Assembly (NCBI GenBank): GCA_025463675.1
Contig: JAODAX010000033.1
Span: 1 to 41,485 of the forward strand
Origin: Naasia sp.
Lineage (GTDB): Bacteria > Actinomycetota > Actinomycetes > Actinomycetales > Microbacteriaceae
Reading direction: 5' to 3'
Length of the DNA stretch: 41,485 nt
The position numbers were made by a program, and so were the translations under genes. The notes under the pieces were generated by a model, which saw only the letters and a program-made list of their open reading frames with translations, was not told the origin of the DNA and did not search any database. Of this stretch, positions 29,128 through 38,716 are shown piece by piece; positions within the stretch are counted from its first letter, which is position 1; every line of letters starts with the position of its first letter.

Positions 29128-30438
29128 TTAGGGGAGGAGGCGGTTCGGGCCGCGGAAGAGGTAGGTGACCTCGCGGATGCTCGGCAGGCCGAGCAGCAGC
29201 ATCAGCACCCGGCCCAGGCCCATGCCGAACCCGCCGTGCGGGGGCACGCCGTAGCGGAAGAAGTCGAGGTAGAAGCGGAGCTCCTCCGGGTCGAGCCCCT
29301 TCTCGCGGGCCTGCTCCTCGAGCACGTCGATCCGGTGCTCGCGCTGCGCGCCGGTCGAGATCTCGACGCCGCCCATGATCAGGTCGTAGCTGTTCGTGAG
29401 GCCCGGGTCGCCGTCGCGACGCTTGTGGTAGAACGGCCGGATGCTCGCCGCGTAGTCGGTGAGGAACACGAACTGGGAGCCGAACTCCTCCTGCACGTAC
29501 GCGGCGATGCGCCGTTCGCCCTCCGGGTCCATGTCCTCGTCCTGGCGGGGCACCGTGTAGCCGCGCTCGGCGACGATGCGCTTCGCCTCGGCCAGCGGGA
29601 TGCGCGGGAACGGCGTGCTCGGGACCACCACCTCGACACCGAACGCCTCGCGGACGGCCTCCCCGTGCTTGTCCCGCACCGCGGTGAGGCCGGCGACGAG
29701 GAGCTCCTCGTGCATCCGCATGACGTCCTCGTGGCTGTCGATCCAGCTGATCTCCGCGTCGACGGACGTGAACTCGGTGGCGTGCCGGGAGGTGAACGAC
29801 GGGTCGGCCCGGAACGCGGGACCCACCTCGAAGACCTTGCCGAAGCCGGCGGGCTGCGCCATCTGCTTGAAGAACTGCGGGCTCTGCGCGAGGTAGGCGG
29901 CGCCGCCGAAGTAGTCGACCTGGAACAGCTCGGCGCGGGACTCGCTGGCGCTCGCCATCAGCTTCGGCGTGTGGATCTCGATGAAGTCGTGCTCCACCCA
30001 CCAGGTGCGGAGAGCGTGCTCGAAGGTGGTCTGCACGCGGAACACGAGGTTCTGCTCGGGCCGGCGGAGGTCGAGGAAGCGCCAGTCGAGGCGCTTGTCG
30101 ATGCTGGAGTCGTCGGCGATCGGGTTCTCCGGAAGCGCCGGGCCCACGACGTCGAGTTCGGCCACCTTCACCTCGATGCCGCCGAGCTTCACCCGCTCGT
30201 CATGCTTGAGGTCGCCCTCGACCCGCACGAAGCTGCCGAGGGTCAGCTCGGAGATGCTGCGCGAGATGTCGTCATCGCCTTCGGGGCGGGGACGGACCAG
30301 CTGGACGGCACCGGACTCGTCGCGGAGCACGACGAACTGAACCTTCTTCTGATCGCGGACGGTTTCGACCCAGCCGGCGACGGCGACGGGGCCGTCTTCG
30401 AGCGCGGCGAGGTCTTTGACGAGGGTGCGGGCGGTCAC
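29128..30438 (-). CDS. aspS: Aspartyl-tRNA synthetase, archaeal/eukaryotic type
   Basis: A 436-residue class II synthetase that charges tRNA with aspartate. An N-terminal OB anticodon-binding domain (GWVETVRDQKKVQFVVLRDE) is followed by the catalytic core with motif 2 region (GPAFRADPSFTSRHATEF) and motif 3 (GGFGMGLGRVLMLLLGL). It lacks the large GAD insertion of the usual bacterial AspRS (about 590 residues), and so belongs to the archaeal-type group, members of which often also charge tRNA-Asn. The GTG at 30438 follows TAGGCT by 8 nt, suggesting leaderless translation. Whether it discriminates between the tRNAs cannot be read with certainty. Confidence 0.92.
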   Translation of the reverse strand: MTARTLVKDLAALEDGPVAVAGWVETVRDQKKVQFVVLRDESGAVQLVRPRPEGDDDISRSISELTLGSFVRVEGDLKHDERVKLGGIEVKVAELDVVGPALPENPIADDSSIDKRLDWRFLDLRRPEQNLVFRVQTTFEHALRTWWVEHDFIEIHTPKLMASASESRAELFQVDYFGGAAYLAQSPQFFKQMAQPAGFGKVFEVGPAFRADPSFTSRHATEFTSVDAEISWIDSHEDVMRMHEELLVAGLTAVRDKHGEAVREAFGVEVVVPSTPFPRIPLAEAKRIVAERGYTVPRQDEDMDPEGERRIAAYVQEEFGSQFVFLTDYAASIRPFYHKRRDGDPGLTNSYDLIMGGVEISTGAQREHRIDVLEEQAREKGLDPEELRFYLDFFRYGVPPHGGFGMGLGRVLMLLLGLPSIREVTYLFRGPNRLLP

Positions 30439-30545
30439 GGCCCCCAAGCCTACCCGCGGGGCGCCGGGCTGCCCGCGGGCTGCGGCGTGCTGTGCCGACC
30501 GGCGCAGCACGGTTCCGCTCAGGCGGCGTCCGTACACTGGACGCC

Positions 30546-31184
30546 GTGTCCGCCAGCGCTCTCCACCTCGTGCGGCACGGCGAGGTGCACAATCCGGCGC
30601 GGATCCTCTACGGCCGGCTGCCCGGCTACGGGCTCTCCGCGCTCGGCCACCGGATGGCTGAGAGTGCGGCCACCGCACTCGCCGACCGGCCCGTCGCGCG
30701 TCTGATCGCGTCCCCCCTGCAGCGCACCCAGGAGTCCGCTGCTCCCATCGCCGCGACGTTCGGACTGCCGGTGGAGACGGACGAGCGCGTCATCGAGCCG
30801 TTCAACCGCTTCGAGGGCACGCGGGTCTCCTTCGGGCCGCGCATGCTGTCGAACCCCGAGGCGTGGCCGTGGATGAGCAACCCGTTCCGGCCGAGCTGGG
30901 GCGAGCCATACGTGCAGATCGCGGCACGGATGCTCGCGGCGATCGCCGACGCGTACGAATCGGTCGACGACGGCGAGGTCGTGCTCGTCTCCCATCAGCT
31001 GCCGATCTGGATGGTGCACCGCAGCCTCGCCGGCGAGCGGCTCTACCACGACCCGCGCCGCCGGCGCTGCGACCTGTCGAGCATCACCACGGTGATGCGC
31101 CGCGGCGAGCGGTTCGTCGAGACCGCGTACGCCAACCCGGCCGGCCCGCTGGCCGCCGCCGCCGTCGACGAGGGGGCGGTATGA
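30546..31184 (+). CDS. Histidine phosphatase family protein
   Basis: A 212-residue phosphoglycerate-mutase-like phosphatase: catalytic His in LVRHGEVHNP, phosphate-binding Arg in SPLQRTQESA and second His in VVLVSHQLPI. Substrate unknown. The GTG at 30546 lies 7 nt after TACACT (leaderless). Its stop overlaps the ATG of the TlpA-like gene (ATGA). This head gene of the cytochrome c operon is conserved in Actinobacteria (compare Rv0525). Confidence 0.88.
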   Translation: MSASALHLVRHGEVHNPARILYGRLPGYGLSALGHRMAESAATALADRPVARLIASPLQRTQESAAPIAATFGLPVETDERVIEPFNRFEGTRVSFGPRMLSNPEAWPWMSNPFRPSWGEPYVQIAARMLAAIADAYESVDDGEVVLVSHQLPIWMVHRSLAGERLYHDPRRRRCDLSSITTVMRRGERFVETAYANPAGPLAAAAVDEGAV

Positions 31185-31789
31185 CTCCGGGCCGCCGTCG
31201 CGGCATCGCCGTCCTCGCGGTCGCGGCCGCGCTGCTCGCCGGCTGCGCCTCCGACCCGCTGGCCGAGCAGTATCGCTCGGGCAGCGAGAAGGGCTACATC
31301 GCCGGCGACGGCACCGTCGAGACCTTCCCGGCGGGCGAGCGGAAGACGCCCGATGACTTCTCCGGCGAGACCGCTGCGGGCGACACCGTGTCGTCGGAGG
31401 AGCTGGTCGGCTCGGTGACGGTCCTCAACTTCTGGTACGCGTCGTGCCCACCGTGCCGGGTGGAGGCGCCCGACCTGGAAGACCTCAACCAGGAGCTCAG
31501 CGCCGAGGGCGTCCGCTTCCTCGGCGTGAACGTCCGCGACGAGGCGGGCACGGCCGCCTCGTTCGAGCGGGAGACCGGGGTCACCTACCCGTCGCTCCTC
31601 GACTACCGGACCGCCGACGTGCAGCTCGCCTTCAGCTCGGCGATCCCGCCGAACGCGGTGCCGACCACGCTCGTGCTGGACGCCGACGGGCGGATCGCCG
31701 CGCGCATCCTCGGGCAGGTGACCGAGCCGGGCATCCTACGAAGCATCGTCCGCGACACGGTCGCCGAGACCGACACCGAGGTCGACTAG
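31181..31789 (+). CDS. TlpA/ResA-like thioredoxin lipoprotein
   Basis: A 202-residue lipoprotein with lipobox LAGC, then a thioredoxin fold with redox site CPPC (FWYASCPPCRVEAPDL) and cis-Pro loop (AVPTTLVLDADG). On the outer face of the membrane it should reduce the CXXCH motif of apocytochrome c, receiving electrons from the CcdA encoded next. ATG at 31181 overlaps the upstream stop; its own stop overlaps the ccdA GTG by one base. Confidence 0.92.
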   Translation: MTPGRRRGIAVLAVAAALLAGCASDPLAEQYRSGSEKGYIAGDGTVETFPAGERKTPDDFSGETAAGDTVSSEELVGSVTVLNFWYASCPPCRVEAPDLEDLNQELSAEGVRFLGVNVRDEAGTAASFERETGVTYPSLLDYRTADVQLAFSSAIPPNAVPTTLVLDADGRIAARILGQVTEPGILRSIVRDTVAETDTEVD

Positions 31790-32544
31790 TGGGCGGTGTC
31801 GGCGAGCTGGTCGCCGGGCCGGTGGCCCTCGCCGTGCCGGTCGCGCTTCTCGCCGGTCTGGTGTCGTTCGCTTCGCCGTGCGTGCTGCCGCTCGTGCCCG
31901 GCTATCTCGCCTTTCTCGGCGGCTTCACGGACGGCCGCTCCGCGGCAGCGCCCGGCGACTCGCGGGGCCGGGCCCGGCTGCTGCTCGCCGTGAGCCTGTT
32001 CATCCTCGGCTTCGCGGTGGTGTTCGTCGTGTTCGGCATCGCCTTCGGTGCGGCCGGCTTCTGGCTACTGCAGTGGCGCGACCTCATCACGCGCCTCGCC
32101 GGTGTGCTTGTCATCGGGCTCGGGCTCGTCTTCGTCGGGCGCCTGCAGTTCCTGCAGCGCACCGTTCGCCCGTCCTGGCAGCCGGCCGCCGGGCTCGCCG
32201 GCGCCCCGCTACTTGGCGCGGTGTTCGCGGTCGGCTGGACCCCGTGCATCGGCCCGACGCTCGCCGCAATCTACGGCCTCAGCCTCGACGGCGGGTCACC
32301 GTGGCAGGGGGCGCTGCTCGGGCTCGCCTACGCCCTCGGCCTCGGGTTGCCGTTCCTGCTGGTGGCGCTCGGCTTCGGCTGGGCCGCGCGCAGCATCGCC
32401 TTCCTGCGCCGGCACATCCGCGCGCTGAACATCGCCGGCGGCGCCCTCCTCATCGCCATCGGCCTGGCCATGGTCACCGGCCTCTGGAACGAGTGGATGC
32501 TGAGCCTCGGGGCGGTGATCGGCGGCTATGTCACGCTCCTCTGA
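31789..32544 (+). CDS. ccdA: Cytochrome c biogenesis protein CcdA
   Basis: A 251-residue membrane protein of the CcdA/DsbD family with six hydrophobic segments and the two redox cysteines in SPCVLPLVPG and GWTPCIGPTL. It carries electrons across the membrane to the TlpA-like lipoprotein. The GTG at 31789 shares a base with the preceding stop (TAGTG). The 3' end overlaps resB by 17 nt. Confidence 0.94.
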   Translation: MGGVGELVAGPVALAVPVALLAGLVSFASPCVLPLVPGYLAFLGGFTDGRSAAAPGDSRGRARLLLAVSLFILGFAVVFVVFGIAFGAAGFWLLQWRDLITRLAGVLVIGLGLVFVGRLQFLQRTVRPSWQPAAGLAGAPLLGAVFAVGWTPCIGPTLAAIYGLSLDGGSPWQGALLGLAYALGLGLPFLLVALGFGWAARSIAFLRRHIRALNIAGGALLIAIGLAMVTGLWNEWMLSLGAVIGGYVTLL

Positions 32545-34129
32545 ACTCGCCCGCCCGGCCGACCACTACGACTCGGACGGTGGCGACGCCCCCGTCGGGC
32601 CCCGGCTCGGCCCGGTCGGCTGGCTGCGCTTCGGCTGGCGCCAGCTGACCAGCATGCGGACGGCTCTGCTGCTGCTGCTCCTGCTCGCCATCGCGGCGGT
32701 GCCGGGCTCCCTCGTGCCGCAGCGCAGCTCGGACCCGAACGGCGTCGCCCAGTACCGGGTCGACCACCCGGACCTGTTCCCGATCGTCGACGGACTGCAG
32801 GGCTTCGACGTCTACACCTCGGTGTGGTTCTCCTCCATCTACCTTCTGTTGTTCGTCTCCCTGATCGGCTGCGTGCTGCCCCGAACTGCCCACCACTGGC
32901 GGGCGATGCGCTCGCGACCGCCGCGCACGCCGGCTCGGCTGGCGCGGATGGAGGAGCACACCGAGCGGGAGACCGCCGGAACCGTCGCGGAGGTGCTCGA
33001 GCGCGCTGAGGGCGCCCTGCGCCGCCGGCGCTACCGGGTGCAGCGGTACGGCGACTCGCTGTCCGCCGAGCGCGGCTACCTGCGGGAGACGGGCAACCTC
33101 GTCTTCCACGGCTCGCTCGTCGGGATCCTGGTGGCGGTCGCCGTCGGAGGGAGTCTCGGCTACAGCGGGCAGAAAATCGTGGTCGAGGGCGAGCCGTTCG
33201 TGAACTACGTCGCCGGCTACGACTCCTTCACGCGCGGCCGGCTCGTCGGCGACGCCTCCCTCGACCCGTACCGGCTGACCCTCGACTCCCTCGACGTCGT
33301 CTACGAGCGGGACAACCCGAACGCCATCGGGCAGGCACTCGACTTCACCGCATCGGTCACCCTCCGTCAGCCGGGCGAGGACGACTCGACCGCCGCGCAG
33401 ATCAAGGTGAACGAGCCGCTGCGCATCGACGGCACCGACGTCTACCTGCTCGGAAACGGCTACGCGCCGCGCATCACCGTGCGCTCGCCGGAGGGTGAGG
33501 TCGTCTTCTCGGGAGCGGTGCCGTTCCTTCCGCAGGACGGCAACCTGTTCTCCACCGGCGTCGTGAAGGTGCCTGACGGCCTGCCCGAGCAGCTGGGCAT
33601 GGTCGGCCTGTTCTACCCGACGCCCGTCACGCTCGAGTCCGGGGCACTCGCGAGTTCATTCCCCGACCTCACCGACCCGCTGCTGTCCTTCAACGTCTAC
33701 ACCGGAGACCTCGGCCTCGATGAGGGCGTGCCGGTCTCCGTGTACACGCTCGACACCGAGGAGTTGACCCAGATCGCCGGGCGGGGCACCGACGTCGACT
33801 CGGTCGACCTCGCGGCCGGCGACACGGCCGAGCTGCCGGACGGCCTGGGCACGATCACACTCGACGGCGTCAGCCGGTACGCCTCCTTCGAGATCCACTC
33901 CGACCCCGCCCGTCTCTGGGTGCTGGTCTTCGCCGTGCTGGTGCTCGCGGGTCTGCTCACCTCCCTGTTCATCCCCAGGCGCCGCCTCTGGGTGAAGGCC
34001 GCGCAGGTCGACGGCGCCGTCCGCGTGGAGCTCGCCGGGCTCGCCCGCGGAGACGACCCCGGGCTGGTGGGGGCGGTCGGCGAGCTGGCCGAGGACGTGA
34101 CGGGCGTCCGCTCAGCGGCGACGACGTAG
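32528..34129 (+). CDS. resB: Cytochrome c biogenesis protein ResB
   Basis: A 533-residue membrane protein with three N-terminal helices, a large extracytoplasmic domain (about 225-460) and a C-terminal helix (LWVLVFAVLVLAGLLTSLFI), typical of ResB/CcsA-partner proteins of System II. The N-terminal RTALLLLLLLAIAAVPGSLVPQ motif is characteristic. With CcsB it attaches heme to apocytochrome c. The ATG at 32528 lies within ccdA. Confidence 0.95.
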   Translation: MSRSSELARPADHYDSDGGDAPVGPRLGPVGWLRFGWRQLTSMRTALLLLLLLAIAAVPGSLVPQRSSDPNGVAQYRVDHPDLFPIVDGLQGFDVYTSVWFSSIYLLLFVSLIGCVLPRTAHHWRAMRSRPPRTPARLARMEEHTERETAGTVAEVLERAEGALRRRRYRVQRYGDSLSAERGYLRETGNLVFHGSLVGILVAVAVGGSLGYSGQKIVVEGEPFVNYVAGYDSFTRGRLVGDASLDPYRLTLDSLDVVYERDNPNAIGQALDFTASVTLRQPGEDDSTAAQIKVNEPLRIDGTDVYLLGNGYAPRITVRSPEGEVVFSGAVPFLPQDGNLFSTGVVKVPDGLPEQLGMVGLFYPTPVTLESGALASSFPDLTDPLLSFNVYTGDLGLDEGVPVSVYTLDTEELTQIAGRGTDVDSVDLAAGDTAELPDGLGTITLDGVSRYASFEIHSDPARLWVLVFAVLVLAGLLTSLFIPRRRLWVKAAQVDGAVRVELAGLARGDDPGLVGAVGELAEDVTGVRSAATT

Positions 34130-34139
34130 GCTGATCGAC

Positions 34140-35108
34140 GTGACCCAGACGCTCGACGAGATCTCGGCGATCCTGCTGTATGCCGCGATGGGCGGCTACG
34201 CCATCGCGTTCATCGCGTTCACCTTCGACCTCGCCCGCCGCAGCGCCGTGCGCACCGCGGTCGAGAGCGGAGCGGAGCGGATCGCCGCCGCCCGATCCGG
34301 CGCCTCGGCTCGCGGCGGTGTCGGCACCCTCGAGCGCCCGGTCGCGCCCGCCCGGGATCGCGAGGGCGTGAGCCTGCGCGTCGCCGTGGTGCTCACCGTG
34401 CTGAGCTGGCTCCTGCACCTCGGCGCCACCGTGCTGCGCGGCGTCGCGGGGGCCCGCGTGCCGTGGGCGAACATGTACGAGTTCGCGATGACGGGCACCC
34501 TGCTGATCATGGCGGTGTTCCTCGGGCTGCTCCTTCGCCGCGACCTGCGCTTCATCGGCGCGGGGATCACTGGGCTCGTCGTGCTGATGCTCGGTGTGGC
34601 GACAGTGGGCTTCCGGGTCGACGTCGTCCCGCTGCCCGCGGCTCTGCAGTCCTACTGGCTGGTGATCCACGTCCTCGTCGCGATCCTCGGAACCGCGTTC
34701 TTCACGATCGGCTTCGCGCTCTCGGTCGTCCAGCTGCTGCAGGCGCGCCGCGAGCATGACCCGGCCTCCCGGCTGCGGCTGCCGGCCTCGGTGCCCTCCG
34801 CCGGGGTGCTCGAGAACGCCGCCTATCGCGTCGTCATCGTCGGCTTCGTCTTCTGGACCTTCACGCTGATCGCGGGCGCGATCTGGGCCGAGGCCGCCTG
34901 GGGCCGCTACTGGGGCTGGGACACCAAGGAGGTGTGGACCTTCATCATCTGGGTGGTTTTCGCCGGGTACATCCACGCGCGGGCGACGCGCGGCTGGCGC
35001 GGCTCCCGCTCGGCGTGGCTCGCGATCGTCGGCTTCTCGGCCGTGCTGTTCAACTTCGGCATCGTGAACGTCTTCTTCAAGGGCCTGCACGCGTACTCCG
35101 GACTCTGA
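34140..35108 (+). CDS. ccsB: Cytochrome c heme lyase CcsB (CcsA/ResC family)
   Basis: A 322-residue membrane protein with about eight helices. The heme-handling WWD motif is WGRYWGWDTKEVWTFIIW; conserved His residues flank it in HVLVAILGTAFF and in the final loop. It moves heme and ligates it to cytochrome c together with ResB. The GTG at 34140 is 7 nt after TAGGCT, a -10 box overlapping the resB stop, so an extra internal promoter is likely. Confidence 0.94.
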   Translation: MTQTLDEISAILLYAAMGGYAIAFIAFTFDLARRSAVRTAVESGAERIAAARSGASARGGVGTLERPVAPARDREGVSLRVAVVLTVLSWLLHLGATVLRGVAGARVPWANMYEFAMTGTLLIMAVFLGLLLRRDLRFIGAGITGLVVLMLGVATVGFRVDVVPLPAALQSYWLVIHVLVAILGTAFFTIGFALSVVQLLQARREHDPASRLRLPASVPSAGVLENAAYRVVIVGFVFWTFTLIAGAIWAEAAWGRYWGWDTKEVWTFIIWVVFAGYIHARATRGWRGSRSAWLAIVGFSAVLFNFGIVNVFFKGLHAYSGL

Positions 35109-35123
35109 GTCGGGCTCGGCTCG

Positions 35124-36122
35124 TTAGTCGGGCCGCTGCGCCTCGAGCAGCGCCCGGCAGCGCTCGATCCGGGCCGCCCACCACGCCCGGCGGTCCGCGT
35201 CGGCGCGGTGCCGTGCCAGCAGGTCAGCGTCCGGCTCGACCCGCCCCACCGGGATGCTGCCCCCCACCGGCACGAGCGGCGATGCGGTGACGTCGGCCGC
35301 CAGCAGGGCGCCGGTGCCGAGCCCGCAGTCGTATGGCAGGTCCGGTAGGGCCGCGGCGAGAGCCGCCCCCATGGCGAGCCCTACTGACGACTCCAGCGCG
35401 CTCGACACCACGACCGGTCCTGTCGCCGCCGCGGCGAGCCGCAGTCCCGCACGCACCCCGCCGAGCGGGGCGGCCTTCACCACGAGCACGGCGCGAGGGG
35501 GTGCCGAAGCGACGGCGGCCGCCGGGTCGCCGGACTTGCGGACACCCTCGTCGACCGCGATCGGGACGTCGAGGTATTTGGTGCGCCGGGCCAGCTCCGC
35601 CAGCTCCTCGGCGGTGGCGCAGGGCTGCTCGAGGTACTCCAGGTCGAACCGCACCAGCTCGTGCAGCGCCCGTTCGGCCTCGTCGACGTTCCAGGCGCCG
35701 TTCGCGTCGAGCCGGATGCGGCCCTCCGGGCCGAGCACCTCGCGCACGGCCGCGACCCGGTCGATGTCCTCTGCAAGGACCCCGCCCGGCTCGGCCACCT
35801 TCACCTTCGCGGTCCGGCAGCCCGGGTAGAGCGCCAGGACGCCCGCGACATCCTCGGCGGCCACCGCCGGCACGGTCGCGTTGACGGGGATGCGGTCCCG
35901 CAGCGCCGGAGGCGTGGGCTGCCAGCCGTACTCGATCGCGGCGGCCAGCCAACGGGCCGCTTCGGGGTCGTCGTACTCCGGAAACGCGGCGAACTCCGTC
36001 CAGCCCTCTGGCCCGCGCAGCAGCGCGGTTTCCCGCACGGTGATCCCGCGGAAGCGCCGGCGGAGCGGCAGGGCGACGACCTCGAGTCCGGCGATCAGCT
36101 CGGCAGCTGGCGGCAATGGCAC
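35124..36122 (-). CDS. menC: o-Succinylbenzoate synthase
   Basis: A 332-residue enolase-superfamily enzyme that dehydrates SHCHC to o-succinylbenzoate in menaquinone synthesis. Catalytic residues are visible: Lys pair in AKVKVAEPGG, metal ligands Asp in RLDANGAWN, Glu in YLEQPC and Asp in VDEGVRKSG, and the second base Lys in LVVKAAPLGG. The GTG at 36122 follows CAGAAT by 6 nt. It is convergent with ccsB and on the opposite strand from the other men genes. Confidence 0.93.
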   Translation of the reverse strand: MPLPPAAELIAGLEVVALPLRRRFRGITVRETALLRGPEGWTEFAAFPEYDDPEAARWLAAAIEYGWQPTPPALRDRIPVNATVPAVAAEDVAGVLALYPGCRTAKVKVAEPGGVLAEDIDRVAAVREVLGPEGRIRLDANGAWNVDEAERALHELVRFDLEYLEQPCATAEELAELARRTKYLDVPIAVDEGVRKSGDPAAAVASAPPRAVLVVKAAPLGGVRAGLRLAAAATGPVVVSSALESSVGLAMGAALAAALPDLPYDCGLGTGALLAADVTASPLVPVGGSIPVGRVEPDADLLARHRADADRRAWWAARIERCRALLEAQRPD

Positions 36123-36172
36123 GAAGCCATTCTGCCTTCCCGCTGGATCGGGAGAAGGGATCGGGCTCCGCC

Positions 36173-36505
36173 TCAGACGCCGGCGAGGGTGAGCATGCCG
36201 GCCGCGGCGATGATGGCGCTGAACGCGGCGACCAGCGCGGTGACGCCGGCGAAGCGGGCTTCACGGGCCTCGCGCTCCTGCCAGGCGCGCTCGAGAGCGT
36301 CGGGGTGCAGCGCGTCGCGCGCCTCGCCCTCGGTGGCGAAGCGGCCGACGACGGCGCCGTAGGAGTCGGTGGCGATGTAGCGGTCGTCGGCGTGCTCGAT
36401 CATGCCGGCGTAGTTGCCGTTCCACTCACCGCTGGTGAGCTCGGGGGTGACCCTGGTCCAGCGCAGCAGCGGGGGAGACAGCGGGGCGATCGTGGGGGCG
36501 GTCAT
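36173..36505 (-). CDS. Small hypothetical protein with C-terminal membrane helix
   Basis: A 110-residue protein. The N-terminal part (TPELTSGEWNGNYAGMIEHA, YGAVVGRFATEGEARDALHP) looks like a small soluble domain; a basic helix (AWQEREAREARF) leads into a single hydrophobic helix at the C-terminus. Function not recognised. The ATG at 36505 has GAGAGGAC upstream and is preferred over the longer frame. Confidence 0.7.
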   Translation of the reverse strand: MTAPTIAPLSPPLLRWTRVTPELTSGEWNGNYAGMIEHADDRYIATDSYGAVVGRFATEGEARDALHPDALERAWQEREAREARFAGVTALVAAFSAIIAAAGMLTLAGV

Positions 36506-36663
36506 CGGTCGTCCTCTCGGTGCAATCCGGCGCGCTGCAATTGCCAGCAAAATCCAAGGTAGCGGTCGACTCCGACGCTGCCGTGGGGCTGGTGGAACAC
36601 GGGAGGCATGGTGTAGCACTTGCGCATCGCGGTACAGCGGGGCGGACCGAATAGGCTGGCGGC

Positions 36664-37563
36664 ATGGCCGTTTCGGAGCTGTTCGACGACGCCGAGTGGG
36701 AGCTGGCGGAGATCGCCGCCGGCTTCTCCGACGTCACCTACCACCTCGACCGCTCCGGCCGGGTGGCGCGGGTCGCGTTCGACCGCCCGGAGGTGCGCAA
36801 CGCATTCCGGCCGCGCACCGTCGACGAGTTGCATCGTGCTCTCGACGACGCCCGGCGGAACCCGCGGGTGGGCGTCGTCCTGCTGACAGGCAACGGGCCG
36901 AGTCCGAAGGACGGCGGCTGGGCCTTCTCCAGCGGGGGCGACCAGCGGATCCGCGGTCGGGACGGCTACCGGTACGAGGGGGACGGCGCCACCGAGGCGG
37001 ACGGATCGACCGGGCGGCTACACATCCTCGAGGTGCAGCGCCTGATCCGGTTCATGCCCAAGGTCGTCATCGCCGTCGTCCCGGGTTGGGCCGCGGGCGG
37101 CGGGCACTCGCTGCACGTCGTCTGCGACCTGACGATCGCGAGCCAGGAGCATGCGCGCTTCAAGCAGACCGACGCCGACGTCGGATCCTTCGATGCGGGC
37201 TACGGCAGCGCCTACTTCGCGCGCCAGGTGGGGCAGAAGTTCGCGCGGGAGGTGTTCTTCCTCGCCCGCGAGTACGACGCCCGGCGCGCGCTGGAGGCGG
37301 GCGCGGTCAACGCGGTCGTGCCCCATGCGCGCCTCGAGGCCGTCGCCCTCGAGTGGGCGCGGGAGATCCTCACCAAGTCGCCGACCGCCATCCGGATGCT
37401 GAAGTTCGCACTCAACGCAGTCGACGAGGGCATCGTCGGCCAACAGGTGTTCGCCGGCGAGGCCACCCGCCTCGCCTACGGCACCGACGAGGCGGTCGAG
37501 GGTCGGGACGCGTTCCTCGAGCGCCGCGAACCGGACTGGTCGCCCTATCCGTGGCATTTCTGA
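36664..37563 (+). CDS. menB: 1,4-Dihydroxy-2-naphthoyl-CoA synthase
   Basis: A 299-residue crotonase-family enzyme that closes the second ring of the naphthoquinone head group. Signature segments are SSGGDQRIRGRDGYRYEG, GWAAGGGHSLHVVCDLTIAS and DADVGSFDAGYGSAYFARQVG, all typical of MenB. The ATG at 36664 follows TAGGCT by 6 nt, so leaderless. It is the first of the plus-strand menB-menE-menA series. Confidence 0.96.
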   Translation: MAVSELFDDAEWELAEIAAGFSDVTYHLDRSGRVARVAFDRPEVRNAFRPRTVDELHRALDDARRNPRVGVVLLTGNGPSPKDGGWAFSSGGDQRIRGRDGYRYEGDGATEADGSTGRLHILEVQRLIRFMPKVVIAVVPGWAAGGGHSLHVVCDLTIASQEHARFKQTDADVGSFDAGYGSAYFARQVGQKFAREVFFLAREYDARRALEAGAVNAVVPHARLEAVALEWAREILTKSPTAIRMLKFALNAVDEGIVGQQVFAGEATRLAYGTDEAVEGRDAFLERREPDWSPYPWHF

Positions 37564-37570
37564 GCGGCGC

Positions 37571-38707
37571 ATGAGGCCGCTCGTCGCTCTGCCCGCCGAG
37601 CTGGGGGCCGTGCTCCCCGTGCTGCGCGCCGCGCTGTCGGGTGACGGGCCGGCGGTGCTGCCGCTCGCACCGGGCGCCACCGCCGACGGAGTCCCGGGTG
37701 AGGTGCTGCGGCGGGTGGCGCTCGTCGTGCAGACCTCCGGCAGCGCAGGCGCACCCAAGCGGGTCGCCCTGTCATCGGATGCGCTGCTCGCCTCGGCGGC
37801 GGCGACCGAAGGGGCGCTGGGCGGCCCGGGCCGCTGGATCCTCGCCCTGCCGGTGCACTACATCGCTGGTCTGCAGGTGCTCACCCGATCGATCACCGCC
37901 GGGGCCGACCCGATCGCGCTGCCCCCGGGGCCTTTCGACCCGGGCGCCTTCGCCGCCGCCGTGCGGGAGGTGCCGGCGCCCGTCCTGGCCTACACCTCAC
38001 TCGTGCCCGCGCAGCTCGCCTCCGCCCTCGCCGATCCGGAGGGACGCCGCGCGCTCGCCCGGCTCGACGGCATCCTCGTCGGCGGGCAGCGGCTGCCCGA
38101 CGCGGTGCGGAACGAGGCGATCGCGGCGGGCGCCCGGGTCGTGCGCACCTACGGCTCGACCGAGACGAGCGGCGGGTGCGTCTACGACGGCATGCCGCTG
38201 ACCGGAGTGGACGTCCGCATCGTCGACGGCGAGGTGCAGCTGGCCGGGCCCATGCTCGCTGAGGAATATCTCGGCGATCCCCCGCGCACCGAGCGTGCGT
38301 TCCCGGTGGAGCGGGGGCAGCGCTGGTATCGCACGGGAGACGCCGGCTCGATCGACGACGGTCGCCTGCGGGTGACCGGCCGCATCGACGACGTGCTGAT
38401 CAGCGGTGGCGAGAAGGTGTCGCTCGCCCGGGTGGAGTCGATCGTCCGCGAGCTGCCTGGCTGCGCCGACGCGGTCGTCGTGGCCGCCGACTCCGCCCGC
38501 TGGGGGCAGGTCCCCGTCGTCGTGTGGGCGGGCCGGACGGGAGCCGCGCCGGCCCTGGAGGCGCTGCGCGCCGCGGTCGGGGACCGGCTGGGGGCGGCGG
38601 CCCGCCCGGACCGGATCGTACGCGTCGACGGCCTGCCGCTGCTGTCGTCCGGCAAACCCGACCGGCGCGCCCTCGCCGCGGCGGTCGCCGACGCGTCCGC
38701 CCCCTAG
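37571..38707 (+). CDS. menE: o-Succinylbenzoate-CoA ligase
   Basis: A 378-residue acyl-adenylating enzyme that makes OSB-CoA. Motifs: P-loop QTSGSAGAPKRVALS, YGSTETSGG, YRTGDAGSIDDGRLRVTGR, VLISGGEKVSLA and the C-terminal catalytic Lys in SSGKPDRRAL. It is shorter than the Bacillus enzyme because the N-terminal subdomain is reduced, as usual in Actinobacteria. It starts 7 nt after menB, so co-transcribed. Confidence 0.94.
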   Translation: MRPLVALPAELGAVLPVLRAALSGDGPAVLPLAPGATADGVPGEVLRRVALVVQTSGSAGAPKRVALSSDALLASAAATEGALGGPGRWILALPVHYIAGLQVLTRSITAGADPIALPPGPFDPGAFAAAVREVPAPVLAYTSLVPAQLASALADPEGRRALARLDGILVGGQRLPDAVRNEAIAAGARVVRTYGSTETSGGCVYDGMPLTGVDVRIVDGEVQLAGPMLAEEYLGDPPRTERAFPVERGQRWYRTGDAGSIDDGRLRVTGRIDDVLISGGEKVSLARVESIVRELPGCADAVVVAADSARWGQVPVVVWAGRTGAAPALEALRAAVGDRLGAAARPDRIVRVDGLPLLSSGKPDRRALAAAVADASAP

Positions 38708-38716
38708 GATTCCGGG

